Below are positions 27,437 to 36,920 of a DNA stretch of 64,000 nt, piece after piece. How positions within the stretch are numbered: the stretch's first letter is position 1; every line of letters starts with the position of its first letter. The DNA lies in NCBI RefSeq assembly GCF_030734285.1, contig NZ_CP132295.1, positions 496,001 through 560,000 of the forward strand, in the 5' to 3' direction. A program made the position numbers and the translations under genes. This DNA is from Natronococcus sp. AD-5 (GTDB lineage: Archaea > Halobacteriota > Halobacteria > Halobacteriales > Natrialbaceae). Below the pieces are notes generated by a model, which searched no databases, was not told the DNA's origin, and saw only the letters and a list, made by a program, of their open reading frames with translations.

Positions 27437-28819
27437 ATGGTATTCGAAAATCCGATAGTTCCGTTCGTGACTGGCATCCTCGTCGTCGTGTTATTGCTGG
27501 TACGGCTCAAGTTACCGGCGTTCGTCGGACTGGTCATCGCCGCGATGGCGATCGGCCTGACGACATCGGAGTTGGCGACGGGAGAGGTGGCCGCACAGAC
27601 GGCCGAGGAGTTCGGGAGCGTGATGGTCAGTATCGGTATTCCGATCCTGATGGCAGCGATCATCGGGAAATGTCTCATGGACAGCGGGGCAGCCGACCGG
27701 ATCGTCCGCGGCTTCCTCTCGCTGACGGGCGAGAAACGGTCGGAGTACGCGCTGATGGGCAGTAGCTACGTGCTGTCGATTCCCGTGTTCTTCGACAACG
27801 TGTTCTACCTGCTCGCGCCGCTCGGCCGGACGATGAAGGCCCGAACGGGAGTGAAGTTCTCGCTGTACGTTTCGGTGCTGGCTTCGGGTGCGCTCGCGAC
27901 GCACATGCTGGTGCCGCCGACGCCGGGTCCTCTGGCCATGGCGAACGAACTCGGCGTCGACCTCGGCCTCGCGATCCTCGTCGGCGCCGCGGTCGCGCTC
28001 CCGACGTCGATGCTCGGCGGAATCGTCTACGGACGCTTCCTGAACAGCCGCGAGGAGTTCCCCCTTCGAGAGGCGATGGGCTCCGATCCGGAGGACCTCA
28101 AGGAACGAACCGATCGCCCGACGTCGGAGCTTCCGGGACTGCTCGAGTCCTCGCTGCCGATCGTGGCGCCGGTCGTGCTGATCGCCGCCAACACCATCGC
28201 GGGCGTGCTCGCCGACGCGGGCTACGTCGCCGAGGAAGGTGCACTCGTCACGACGACTGCGTTTGTCGGCGATCCGAACTTCGCGCTCACCGTCGCGGCG
28301 ATGCTCGCGGCGTACACCTACTACCGCATCTCCATGCGGGGCGATCGCGACCTCTTCAACAACGAGCTCACCGAGGCGATCAAGAGCGGCGGTAACATCA
28401 TCGCGATCACCGCCGCGGGCGGAACCTTCGGGGGGATGCTCGCCATTGCGGGCGTCGGCGAGTGGATCGCCGGCGGTCTCGAGGAACTCGGTCTCGGGCT
28501 GCTGTTCACCGGCTGGGCGATCGCCGCGGTCGTCAGAGTCGCGCAGGGGTCCGGAACCGTCGCGATCCTCACCGGTGCGTCCATCATGGCCCCGCTGGCG
28601 TCCGGCTTCGACGCCAACCCCGTCTACCTGATGACGGCGATCGGCTTCGGCGGCATGATCGCTCCCTGGTACAACGACAGCGGGTTCTGGGTCGTCAGCG
28701 AAGTCGCCGGTATCACCCAGCTCGAGACGTTCAAGACCTACTCGGCGGTCTGTACCGTGATGTCGATCAGCGGTCTGATTCTGGTGTTCGTCCTGCAACT
28801 CGTCGCGCCGCTGGCGTGA
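27437..28819 (+). CDS. GntP-family permease
   Basis: This 460-residue membrane protein begins MVFENPIVPFVTGILVV and has about 12 hydrophobic helices. GntP/YhfT-type landmarks are present: MVSIGIPILMAAIIGKCLMDSG, SIPVFFDNVFYLLAPLGR, HMLVPPTPGPLAMANELGVDLG, GGTFGGMLAIAGVG and the late APWYNDSGFWVV. The family takes up gluconate and other sugar acids by proton symport. Next to a DUF1537 kinase, a PdxA2-like dehydrogenase and a LarA-like isomerase, threonate, erythronate or a related four-carbon acid is the likely cargo. It is convergent with those genes, 82 bp apart. Confidence 0.93.
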   Translation: MVFENPIVPFVTGILVVVLLLVRLKLPAFVGLVIAAMAIGLTTSELATGEVAAQTAEEFGSVMVSIGIPILMAAIIGKCLMDSGAADRIVRGFLSLTGEKRSEYALMGSSYVLSIPVFFDNVFYLLAPLGRTMKARTGVKFSLYVSVLASGALATHMLVPPTPGPLAMANELGVDLGLAILVGAAVALPTSMLGGIVYGRFLNSREEFPLREAMGSDPEDLKERTDRPTSELPGLLESSLPIVAPVVLIAANTIAGVLADAGYVAEEGALVTTTAFVGDPNFALTVAAMLAAYTYYRISMRGDRDLFNNELTEAIKSGGNIIAITAAGGTFGGMLAIAGVGEWIAGGLEELGLGLLFTGWAIAAVVRVAQGSGTVAILTGASIMAPLASGFDANPVYLMTAIGFGGMIAPWYNDSGFWVVSEVAGITQLETFKTYSAVCTVMSISGLILVFVLQLVAPLA

Positions 28820-28901
28820 GCGCCACCGCCGACCGTTTCCCCGGTCGGCGCGGTCGCGGGCGAGAACCGAGCGCACCCTCGAGCGGGCGAGGGCGTGATT
28901 C

Positions 28902-30212
28902 TCAGTACGGGTCCGGTGGAAGCTCTCCGTCGTCGAACGAGAGCGGCTCGAGCGGACCGACGCTCACGTCGTCGCGGCCGGCGAGTTCCTCGGCGACGGG
29001 TTCGGAGACGACGGGGGTATCGGGCTCCATCGTGCTCGGAATGCGGGCGACGCGGAGTTCGCCGGGTCCCGCGACGCCGGTCGTCGAACACGCGAGCAAC
29101 AGCGCGGTCGCGTCGTCGGGCACGACGAACGGGATCTTCGCGCGGTCGGTCTCGCCGCTGGTCACGATGTTGACGTACGTGTCCCCGAAGTCGATGTCCT
29201 CGACGAACTCCCGGTGGACGAAGTCCGCGAGACCGACGCCGAGCGCGTTTCCGTGCGAGGGCTCGGTGAGCGACCGGGCGTACACCCGCGTGATCGACGG
29301 CGACTCGGGCTCGTCCTCGCCGTGGAACTGATAGCGTCCGAGGACGTTCGTGTCCATCCCGGTCCCGGATTTGTCCTTCCCGGCCTCGTCGACGACGAGC
29401 ACGTCGAGATCGTCGACCGGCAGCTGCGGGAAGTACTCCCGCGCCAGTTCGAGCAGTTCGGGTTCCCGATCTGGGATGGCTTCGGCGTTTATCCCCTCGA
29501 TGTGGGCCGCCTGATCCGCCGCGTTCTCGATCAGCGCGATCCCGCCGACGATCGGCGTCTCGGCGAGCAGGACGTCTCGCCGGTCGCGGATAACGTCCGA
29601 GAAATCGGTCGCGATCGCCGCGTTGTGCAGCGACTCCGCGCCGCGGTGCTTTCCGAGCCCGATGACGGCGATCTTCGAGAGCCCGCTCTCGACGGCGCCG
29701 TTGAAATCCGTGTGGACCTTCACTCGGTTCGCGAGCAAGACGGCGTCGGCCTCGAGCGCGCCTTCGGCGGCGTAGACGGCGCGGCCGAGCGAGTCCTCGC
29801 CGACCGCCGCGACGGCCATCGACGAGCGGATCTCACAGCCCATCGCCTCGGGGGTGATGCCGAGCGCTTCGAGCGTCTCGCGTTGCCCTTCGGCCGTCGC
29901 GCCGCCGTGGCTCCCCATCGCCGGCAGGATGAACGGGTCGTAGCCCCGCCGCTGGAGTTCGTCGACGGCGGCCGCGAGCGTCGCCGGCATGTCGTGGATC
30001 CCGCGGCTGCCCGCGGTGACGGCGACTTCGGCGCCGTCGGGTAGCGAGTCGAACGCCTCGATGTCGTCGACGGCCCTTCGGGCCGCGTCCTCGACGTCGT
30101 CGACGTGTTCGAGGTCGCGTTCTCGCCTGGCGAGCGCGAACCGGGGGAGATCGTCGACCGTGTAGTCGTTGGCGTCGCGGAGGACGTCCGCGTCGGGAAA
30201 CTCGAGATTCAT
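28902..30212 (-). CDS. LarA-like (DUF2088) nickel-pincer isomerase family protein
   Basis: This 436-residue protein starts MNLEFPDADVLRDANDY; the ATG at 30212 overlaps the upstream stop as ATGA. It resembles the lactate-racemase (LarA/DUF2088) superfamily: AVTAGSRGIHDMPATLAA, PAMGSHGGATAEGQRETL, RVKVHTDFNGAVESGLSKI and GLGKHRGAESLHN hold the conserved His/Lys residues expected around a nickel-pincer nucleotide. Characterised members racemise or epimerise 2-hydroxyacids. In a module with acid-sugar kinase and PdxA2, epimerisation of a sugar acid such as threonate/erythronate is inferred. No pincer-cofactor synthesis genes (larB, larC, larE) are in the window. Confidence 0.82.
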   Translation of the reverse strand: MNLEFPDADVLRDANDYTVDDLPRFALARRERDLEHVDDVEDAARRAVDDIEAFDSLPDGAEVAVTAGSRGIHDMPATLAAAVDELQRRGYDPFILPAMGSHGGATAEGQRETLEALGITPEAMGCEIRSSMAVAAVGEDSLGRAVYAAEGALEADAVLLANRVKVHTDFNGAVESGLSKIAVIGLGKHRGAESLHNAAIATDFSDVIRDRRDVLLAETPIVGGIALIENAADQAAHIEGINAEAIPDREPELLELAREYFPQLPVDDLDVLVVDEAGKDKSGTGMDTNVLGRYQFHGEDEPESPSITRVYARSLTEPSHGNALGVGLADFVHREFVEDIDFGDTYVNIVTSGETDRAKIPFVVPDDATALLLACSTTGVAGPGELRVARIPSTMEPDTPVVSEPVAEELAGRDDVSVGPLEPLSFDDGELPPDPY

Positions 30213-31261
30213 CGTCGTTCGGCACCCGTTGCGTCCGGCGACGTTTGCTCGCGTTTTCGGCGACGACGCGCCATCTCGGCGGCGACCCCGACGGCGTCGA
30301 TCAGGCTGGCCTCGGAGGCGATCCCCTCGCCGGCGATGTCGAACGCGGTGCCGTGGTCGACGCTCGTCCGAACGATCGGCAAGCCGACGGTCGCGTTGAC
30401 GCCGGAGACGGCGTCGCCGCTCGAGAAGCCGAGCGTCTTGATCGGGATGTGACCCTGATCGTGGTACATCGAGACGACGCAATCGTACTCGCCGCGTGCG
30501 GCTTGCACGTAGACCGTGTCGGGTGATTCCGGACCAGCGGCGTCGATTCCTTCGTTCCGGGCGCGTTCGACCGCGGGTCGGATCTCGGCGTCGTCTTCCT
30601 CGCCGAGCAGGCCGCCGTCGCTGGCGTGGGGGTTGAGTCCGGCGACGGCGATCGTCGGTTCCTCGATCCCGAGGTCGCGGAGCCCGTCGTCGCTGACGCG
30701 AATCGTGTCGAGGACGTTCTCTTCGGTCACCAGCTCGCAGGCCTCCCGAACCGGGACGTGGGTACTCACGTGAGTAACGACCAGGTCGTCTTCGACGAGC
30801 ATCATCGAGTAGTTCTCGGTGTCCGTGTAATCGGCGAGCATCCCCGTGTGGCCGGCGTACTCGCTGCCGGCCAGCCGCGTGGACTGTTTGTTTATCGGCG
30901 CCGTCGCGATCGCGTCGACGGCTCCCGCCGTCGCGAGTTCGATCGCGCGTTCGACGTACGCGAGGCTCGCTTCGCCGTAGTCCTCGCGGACGACGCCGTA
31001 CTCGAGTTCGTCGACGTTGTCCAGGTCGAGAACGGGAATCGTCTCAGCGTCGAAATCGGCTTCGTCGACGGCGTCGATCGGTTCGATCGAGTGGGAAGCG
31101 TCGCGCACGTCGACGGCCGAACGCACCACTTCTGCATCTCCGACGACGATCGGGTCGGCGTCCTCGAGCAGGCGCGAGTAGGCCTCGACGACGATCTCGC
31201 TGCCGATACCGGCGGGATCCCCCATCGTCACGGCGACGACTGAGCGGTCAGTCTCGGGCAT
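30209..31261 (-). CDS. pdxA2: PdxA2-like 4-phosphoerythronate/threonate dehydrogenase
   Basis: This 350-residue PdxA-superfamily protein has VAVTMGDPAGIGSEI at the N-terminus, ATAPINKQSTRLAG, the metal-site His in YAGHTGMLADYT, GLNPHASDGGLLG, YHDQGHIPIKTLGF and SVDHGTAFDIAGEG, all standard PdxA features. PdxA makes pyridoxal precursors. PdxA2 enzymes instead oxidise and decarboxylate phosphorylated four-carbon acid sugars, and they cluster with DUF1537 kinases as here: overlap of 14 bp with the kinase upstream and 4 bp with the LarA-like gene downstream. That context makes PdxA2 the better assignment. Confidence 0.87.
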   Translation of the reverse strand: MPETDRSVVAVTMGDPAGIGSEIVVEAYSRLLEDADPIVVGDAEVVRSAVDVRDASHSIEPIDAVDEADFDAETIPVLDLDNVDELEYGVVREDYGEASLAYVERAIELATAGAVDAIATAPINKQSTRLAGSEYAGHTGMLADYTDTENYSMMLVEDDLVVTHVSTHVPVREACELVTEENVLDTIRVSDDGLRDLGIEEPTIAVAGLNPHASDGGLLGEEDDAEIRPAVERARNEGIDAAGPESPDTVYVQAARGEYDCVVSMYHDQGHIPIKTLGFSSGDAVSGVNATVGLPIVRTSVDHGTAFDIAGEGIASEASLIDAVGVAAEMARRRRKREQTSPDATGAERR

Positions 31262-32513
31262 CGTCAGTCTCTATGAAGTTCAGATAGTTAACGATACTCC
31301 TCGGCGAGCCGAATCCACCCGCTTTCGTGACGACCCGCGCCCCCGCGGCGGATCCGTCGACGACGTACCCCTCGGGGATTCCGTCACCGACCGCCCCGCC
31401 GGTGAGATCGATCGCGGTCGCGGACAGGGAATCGAGCACGGCGCGGGCGACCGAGCCGCCGGTGAGGAACAACCCTGCGAGGGTCGTTCTCTCGCCCGTC
31501 TCCGCAGCGGCGACCGCGAGCGCGGTCGCGATACGATCTCCCGTATCGACGTCGTCGCCCAGTTCTGCTGCGGCCTCGTCGGCTCGTTCGACGTCCGTCG
31601 CATCCGTCGCACCGGTTACGACGGCCCGTCCGTCGGTCACTATCTGATCAGCAAGGGTGGTAGCCGCTCGTCGACCGGCGCGTTCCGGGTCGCGAACGGC
31701 CTCGGCCGGATCGATCCGGTGGACGAGATCGTCGGAGACGGCCGCGAGCTGCTCGAGCGTGCGATCGTTGACGCTCCCGACGACGGCGAGGGCGCCGCCG
31801 CCTCGTGGTTCCGGCGACCGGCGTGGTCCCGCTTCCCCGGGGACGGAAACGGCGCTCGCGAGCCCGCCGCTTCCGACGAACAGGACGGTCGCCTCGAGCG
31901 ATTCGGCGCCGGCGGCGATCGCCTCGAGATGTCGGTCGTGGACCGCATCACAGGTGACGACGGCCGGCTCCGTTCCGCGCCGCGTCTCGAGCGCCGATTC
32001 GACGCTCTCGGCACCTTCGACGACGGCTTCGATGCCGAGCGACGTCACCCGATATCGAGAGTCGTCGAAGTACGCGGCGAGGTCGGTCGTGCTCGAGCCG
32101 TAGCCCGCCTCGGCGAGCGGGACGCCGTCTACCAGGTGACGTCCGTTCGCGGTTACTCGTCCCGTAGACGGAAACGCAGGGACCGCGACCGCCAGATCGG
32201 CACCGATCGCGTCGATCGCGGCGTCGACTTCCGCGACGACGTTGCCTCGTAGCGTCGAATCGATCTTCTTGTAGACGACCGGACACTCGTCCGCGAGCAG
32301 GCCCGAGACGGTTGCACCTGCGGTTTCGGGAGCGACGCTTCGCGTGTTCGCATCGATCGTGAGGACGTCTACCGCCGCCGTCGCTTGCCGTTCCAGTTCG
32401 CCGGTCTCCGGGCCGCGAAGGAGCACGCGAACCGACCGACCTCCGGCGGCGAATCCGTATCCCGTATCCATCGCACCGGTGTAGTCGTCCGCGATAACGA
32501 GCGCGTTCGCCAT
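31248..32513 (-). CDS. Four-carbon acid sugar kinase (DUF1537 family)
   Basis: This 421-residue protein starts MANALVIADDYTGAMDTGYG. The N-terminal substrate domain shows the DDxTGA motif and YKKIDSTLRGNV; the C-terminal nucleotide-binding domain shows GLFLTGGSVARAVLD and a late VTKAGGFGS. DUF1537 kinases phosphorylate D- or L-threonate, D-erythronate or related 2-keto/acid sugars at C4. It heads a three-gene overlapping operon with the PdxA2-like dehydrogenase and LarA-like isomerase. A TTTTGTA element (32536-32542) about 26 nt upstream is a possible leaderless promoter. Which tetronate is used is unknown. Confidence 0.88.
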   Translation of the reverse strand: MANALVIADDYTGAMDTGYGFAAGGRSVRVLLRGPETGELERQATAAVDVLTIDANTRSVAPETAGATVSGLLADECPVVYKKIDSTLRGNVVAEVDAAIDAIGADLAVAVPAFPSTGRVTANGRHLVDGVPLAEAGYGSSTTDLAAYFDDSRYRVTSLGIEAVVEGAESVESALETRRGTEPAVVTCDAVHDRHLEAIAAGAESLEATVLFVGSGGLASAVSVPGEAGPRRSPEPRGGGALAVVGSVNDRTLEQLAAVSDDLVHRIDPAEAVRDPERAGRRAATTLADQIVTDGRAVVTGATDATDVERADEAAAELGDDVDTGDRIATALAVAAAETGERTTLAGLFLTGGSVARAVLDSLSATAIDLTGGAVGDGIPEGYVVDGSAAGARVVTKAGGFGSPRSIVNYLNFIETDDARD

Positions 32514-32723
32514 ACGCCTACGTCTCGGGTACCGCTACAAAACAGTTCGTCTCGAGGTGACTCCGAGGACCGTCTCGTCGGACGTCGTACTTCTATCTAC
32601 GTGATACGTTCCCCTCGACGTCATTTCTACGCGGTAGTCGGTCTATTCGCCCTCCGTGCCCTTCCCCGGACGGTTGCTCCGATATCCCGTGGATCAGCCA
32701 CCTTACAACCAAAGCCAAATCTC

Positions 32724-32729
32724 TTTATT
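32724..32729 (+). promoter_or_regulatory. TATA element for uspA
   Basis: TTTATT lies about 25 nt before the ATG at 32752, consistent with a leaderless transcript. Confidence 0.5.
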
Positions 32730-32751
32730 CTGTCGTATCCAACGCCATCGC

Positions 32752-33180
32752 ATGGCAATTGTCGCATCAGTTGACGGTGACGACGGATCGAAAGCGGTCG
32801 TGAACGAGGCGGCAACGCTGGCGGACCGCTTCGACGAACCGCTCCACGTCATCTCCGTGTACGAGCGTTCGGAGCACGAGCACCTCATCAACGAGAAAAT
32901 CGACGTGGATCGAGAAGCGTCACAGGAGGAGCGAGGAGAGATCGCTAGAACGGTCGCCGAACGAGCTTCCGAGGGGCTCTCACGGGAGCACGAGGCGATC
33001 GGGAAGGCGGGGAATCCGGCCGAAGAAATCCTCGACTACGCGTCCGAAACGGACGCCAGATACCTCGTTATCGGCGGGCGAAAACGATCGCCGATCGGTA
33101 AAGCGCTGTTCGGTAGCGTCACCCAGTCGGTGCTTCTTGAAGCCGATCAACCAGTCGTCGCAGTGATGACCGGCGACTGA
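32752..33180 (+). CDS. UspA-family universal stress protein
   Basis: This 142-residue single Usp domain begins MAIVASVDGDDGSKAVVNEA and ends with the ATP-binding loop VIGGRKRSPIGKALFGSVTQSV (GxxR...G....GS pattern), so nucleotide binding is expected. Usp proteins are cytoplasmic dimers linked to stress survival; their exact roles are rarely known. The ATG was chosen because it directly precedes the first beta-strand and lies 25 nt after a TATA element. It stands alone between the acid-sugar operon and a gene-free stretch. Confidence 0.93.
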   Translation: MAIVASVDGDDGSKAVVNEAATLADRFDEPLHVISVYERSEHEHLINEKIDVDREASQEERGEIARTVAERASEGLSREHEAIGKAGNPAEEILDYASETDARYLVIGGRKRSPIGKALFGSVTQSVLLEADQPVVAVMTGD

Positions 33181-33632
33181 TTCGCGCTACTGGGCGCTCT
33201 TCTCACGATCGTCTGCTCTCCGTCGAGAACGCGTTTGCTGACTCGAATCGCTGTTGCACACGAGTTGATCGGCGATTATCTACAAGTAATTGCTCTCTAA
33301 ACGGAGATACTGCCGATTCAATCGATCAGACTAGTAGTAGAACACTACTGTTTACAGTTGAAACGTAAACGAAAGTCCTCCGCTGACGAGACGAGGGGGT
33401 TATTCGAGGCGTCGTATAGATTACTGGTAGACAGAAACGCCGTTTCGCTAATTATTCCGCCTACTCGGATATCAGTAGCAAAATTAACAGACCGTTTATG
33501 TCTCTAGATTCCTGTCGTTATTTCTGTATAAATGCTCGGTCCTTCGAACGTAACTCGAGCCCCGACTCACACCCGCGACGCTCGATGACTGCCGGGACGC
33601 CGCGGAGTCCGTAGCGCGTATCGAGACAGAAG
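33181..33632. other. 452-bp gene-free region
   Basis: AT-richer sequence following uspA. No coding sequence or strong hairpin is seen. Confidence 0.6.
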
Positions 33633-34199
33633 TTAGTCGGCGTGTCGGCTGAAGTTCTGGAGGAATCGGTCGCCGAGCGCGAGCACCAGGACCGCACCGA
33701 AGAGATTAAAGACGAGGTCGAGAACTGTGTCGCGTTTTCCGTACGCGATGAGCACGGGTTCGAAATCGAATCGGCGGGCGACCGCGTGAATCGCGTACTC
33801 CATCAGTTCCCAGAGGACGCCGACGATGGTGACGGTGACCAAGACGACCGATCGAGGATCACGACCGCGGCGGCGGGCGACGGCGTGGGCGAACCCGCCG
33901 AGAAGGGTCGCCGAGTGAACGTGCGTAAGGTGGTCCCACCATCCGACGTTGTCGTACGGCCCCAGCATTCCAACGGCGTGCGTGAACAGTGCGGTCACCG
34001 CGTATACGCGTTGCCACGGCCGAAATCGGACGTCGTATCGTCGTTCGATCGCGCCGGGAAGAAACGACGTGGCGAAGGCGAGGGTAGCGTTCGCGACTGC
34101 ACCCGGATTTCGCCGGCGGATTCCCTCCGCGAGCACGACGATGAGCGAGCACCTGAGAGCCCGTACGATCGTTCGGGCCACCGGCGGTTGTATCGTCAT
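33633..34199 (-). CDS. Integral membrane protein, DUF2238/YjdF-like
   Basis: This 188-residue protein begins MTIQPPVARTIVRALRC and has about five hydrophobic segments. The pattern WWDHLTHVHSATLLGGFAHA, then GVLWELMEYAIHAVAR, then DTVLDLVFNLFGAVLVLALGD resembles the DUF2238/YjdF layout (D-x-L-x-H, WExxEY, DTxxDLxxxxxGA). The molecular function of that family is unknown. It is divergent from the PIMT gene across about 210 bp. The assignment is from the motif pattern only. Confidence 0.7.
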   Translation of the reverse strand: MTIQPPVARTIVRALRCSLIVVLAEGIRRRNPGAVANATLAFATSFLPGAIERRYDVRFRPWQRVYAVTALFTHAVGMLGPYDNVGWWDHLTHVHSATLLGGFAHAVARRRGRDPRSVVLVTVTIVGVLWELMEYAIHAVARRFDFEPVLIAYGKRDTVLDLVFNLFGAVLVLALGDRFLQNFSRHAD

Positions 34200-34409
34200 T
34201 GGAGCGCTTTCCGTGCTCCTGTAATAAGAAGGGAATACCCGTAAAACGAGTTGGCCGGCGTCCGTACTCTCTCGTTCGTCGAAAGGCGGTCTTCCCGTGC
34301 GAACGACGGATTCCGGACAACGGCGTACGGTCCCGCCTTCGGGAGTCCTCAACCCGTGTCGTCGACCGACCGTATCCTGACTATATCCCTCCGCGACGTA
34401 GCAGTCTCC

Positions 34410-35066
34410 ATGACCGAGGACGCAAATCGCGACCGCCTCGTCGAACGCCTTCGAGAAGAAGGATACGTCCGCTCGCCCGCAGTTGCGGCGGCGATACTGA
34501 CGGTTCCTCGAGAGGAGTTCGTCCGGGCGGTCGACCGTGCGAGGGCGAACAGGGACGTTCCGCTCCCCATCGGAGGCGGACAGGTCGTGACCGCGCCGCA
34601 TCTCGTCGCCAACGTGGCGGAGTTACTCGACCTAGCGCCCGGACTGACAGTGTTGGAGGTCGGGACGGGAAGCGGATACCACGCCGCGATTACGGCCGAG
34701 CTCGTCGGGGCCGAGAACGTCTACTCGATCGAACGGCGACCCGACCTGGCCGAGCGGGCGCGCGAGAACCTCGATCGAACCGGGTATTCGGACGTAACGG
34801 TCGTCGTCGGCGACGGCACGAAGGGGTATCCGGATCACGCGCCGTACGACCGGATCTACGTGGCCGCCGCGGGACCGGACGCCCCCGAGCCGGTACTCGA
34901 GCAGTTGAAAGACGGCGGTCGAATGGTCGTCCCGATCGGAACGCGCGAGCAAACGCTGTACCTCGTCGAAAAACGCGACGGCGACGTCTCCAGAACGCCC
35001 TTCGGCGGGGTACGATTCGTGCCACTCGTCGGTGAATACGGCCTCGAAAACGACGCGGACGGATAG
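34410..35066 (+). CDS. pcm: Protein-L-isoaspartate O-methyltransferase family protein
   Basis: This 218-residue SAM-dependent methyltransferase starts MTEDANRDRLVERLREEGYV. It has VPREEFV, the PIMT-specific PLPIGGGQVVTAPHLVANV, motif I LEVGTGSGYHAAI and YSIERRPDLAERARENL. PIMT repairs damaged L-isoaspartyl residues in proteins. The catalytic-loop residue usually read as Ser in GQTIS is Thr here (GQVVT), a conservative change. Archaeal genomes often carry more than one PIMT-like copy, so this may be a divergent paralogue. Confidence 0.88.
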   Translation: MTEDANRDRLVERLREEGYVRSPAVAAAILTVPREEFVRAVDRARANRDVPLPIGGGQVVTAPHLVANVAELLDLAPGLTVLEVGTGSGYHAAITAELVGAENVYSIERRPDLAERARENLDRTGYSDVTVVVGDGTKGYPDHAPYDRIYVAAAGPDAPEPVLEQLKDGGRMVVPIGTREQTLYLVEKRDGDVSRTPFGGVRFVPLVGEYGLENDADG

Positions 35067-35301
35067 CCGCCGTACGCCGTCGCCGCGCGACGCTACGCGA
35101 CCGCTGAACGCGGTATCGCTGGTTGGATCCGTACGAACCGTTGTTTTGCGCGCTGATGCGACGGTAGTTCCGTCAGGCGTCCGTCGCGTAGGCGCGTCGG
35201 GTAGGATACGAACCCGTTCGCTGCATACGTTTACCGGGTCGTTCGGGCGAGCGGATTCCGATCGGTCGGTTCGATCTCCGCCTCTTCGACGAAACGCGGA
35301 G

Positions 35302-35445
35302 CTACAGGCCCTCCTGAAGGAAGCGGCCTTCCTGTTCGTATATCGCGACCAGTTCCTCGATGAACTCCTCGAGGGTTTCGTCGTCCTCGAGGTGACCCTC
35401 CATCCGCTCCGCGAGGTCGTCGTCGAGTTCGATGGTTCGTGTCAT
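35302..35445 (-). CDS. Small haloarchaeal acidic protein (ribbon-helix-helix-like)
   Basis: This 47-residue protein starts MTRTIELDDDLAERMEGHLE and continues with an acidic helical segment TLEEFIEELVAIYEQEG. The beta-strand plus two-helix pattern resembles the short antitoxin-like or DUF7557-type proteins common in haloarchaea. No toxin partner lies beside it. Function is unknown. Confidence 0.65.
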   Translation of the reverse strand: MTRTIELDDDLAERMEGHLEDDETLEEFIEELVAIYEQEGRFLQEGL

Positions 35446-35548
35446 TACGAACGCCGATGCTCGCCAGCCCGATAAATCACACCCACGCAGATATCGACTC
35501 GCCGGTCGAAAGACTGCCGCCCGAGATCGGACGGAGCGCCGAAGGCGA

Positions 35549-35941
35549 TCAGCGCGGGACGGTCGCAACTCGAATCCGGCGCGTTCGGGGCCCGTCGCAC
35601 TCGACGAACAGGATCGATTGCCACGTACCGAGCGCGAGGTTTCCGTCGACGATCGGAACCGTGACGCTTTCCCCGAGCAGCATCGCGCGCAGGTGTGCGT
35701 CCGCGTTATCGTCGATCGCGTCGTGCTCGTACCCCTCGCCGCGAGGAACGAGTCGCTCGAGCGCGTTTTCGACGTCCGAGAGCAGCCGTTCTTCGCGTTC
35801 GTTGACGACCACCCCGGCGGTCGTGTGCGGGACGTAGACGGTGCAGATTCCGTGTCGAGTCTCGTCGGGAACGGCGCCTTCGACTCTCGAGGTTACGTCG
35901 ACGACGTCGACTCGTTCGCCGGTCCGGACTTCGATCGTCAT
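35549..35941 (-). CDS. YjbQ/UPF0047 family protein
   Basis: This 130-residue single-domain protein begins MTIEVRTGERVDVVDVTSRV. The UPF0047 signature is clear: GICTVYVPHTTAGVVVNE with the conserved His, EHDAIDDNADAHLRAMLLG, and GTWQSILFVECDGPR at the C-terminus. Family members bind metal or phosphate; the E. coli homologue has weak thiamine-phosphate-synthase activity, and the physiological role is unsettled. Length matches the family norm. It appears monocistronic. Confidence 0.93.
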   Translation of the reverse strand: MTIEVRTGERVDVVDVTSRVEGAVPDETRHGICTVYVPHTTAGVVVNEREERLLSDVENALERLVPRGEGYEHDAIDDNADAHLRAMLLGESVTVPIVDGNLALGTWQSILFVECDGPRTRRIRVATVPR

Positions 35942-36218
35942 GTTACGCGTGTACGGACGAATCGGTCGTAAACCTGCCCCTGCCAGCCGTCGACCGGCGC
36001 GGAGAGTCCTCGTGGCCGCATTCGAATATCGCACTGACCCCCACCGCCACGGACCGTTGACGGTGGTCGATGGTGATTCGTTTCCCCGGTTCGGTACCGT
36101 TGGTCGAAGCGACGCCGTTCGGGGTCGCCAACTACCGAGTTCCCGCTCGAACGCGGTTGCGCCGGACCGTGAGAGTCCCGGCACTAACGCTAACCCCTCG
36201 CTCGAGAATCCCGCTAGT

Positions 36219-36743
36219 ATGGCGACTGCAGATCGTATCGAACGGCGGGTTTCGACTCGAGAGCCCGAACGAGCGCTTCCGCCCTCGTTCGTGCTGTATC
36301 GTGCTACGATTCGGGGAATAACGGGCGGACTCATCGCGACGGCGATCATGACGCTGTACCGATTACCGATTTTCAGCGCGCTCCCGCCGACTGCCGAGTT
36401 TTGGGCGCGATTCGTCGGGGGTGGCGAACCCGAACGGTACCCGCTCCACGGGTTAGTCCTCCACTTTCTCTACGGTGCCGTTGCTGGAGGGGTCTTCGGA
36501 ACCCTCTTCGCTATTGTCGACCGCCAAACGTACCTCGACCGAGAGCGATTAGGACTCCTCTCCGGACTCGCGTACGGCCTCGTCCTCTCTGCCGTCGGTC
36601 ACCGCATTATCTTTCGGTACCTCCTCGACCGGGAGTTAGCGGACGACGAGGCGCTCGTCTTCCACGTCGGACACGCGATTTACGGACTGACGCTCGGAAC
36701 GTGGTTCGGGACGCACGAGCGGTTCGGCGACGTCTATGATTGA
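36219..36743 (+). CDS. Conserved haloarchaeal membrane protein, function unknown
   Basis: This 174-residue protein (ATG at 36219, MATADRIERRVSTREPE) has a charged N-terminal 25 residues and about four hydrophobic segments: ATIRGITGGLIATAIMTLYR, LHFLYGAVAGGVFGTLFAIV, LGLLSGLAYGLVLSAVG and VFHVGHAIYGLTLGTWFG. I do not recognise a named family. It is flanked by the divergent YjbQ gene and the convergent SLC13 transporter. Confidence 0.72.
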   Translation: MATADRIERRVSTREPERALPPSFVLYRATIRGITGGLIATAIMTLYRLPIFSALPPTAEFWARFVGGGEPERYPLHGLVLHFLYGAVAGGVFGTLFAIVDRQTYLDRERLGLLSGLAYGLVLSAVGHRIIFRYLLDRELADDEALVFHVGHAIYGLTLGTWFGTHERFGDVYD

Positions 36744-36920
36744 TCGCGGTACCGGAGCCGACGACCGTTCCCGACGGCACTCGAGTGGTAAACGCCCTCC
36801 CGGTACCTGCGAACGCATTTTAAGTGTGTACCCGCCGATCCGAATCACGGATTCGACGACGAGAGCGAGACTGTCGCGCTGGAACACTGCCACCAGGTGA
36901 TCGAAAAAAGCCGTGAGACC

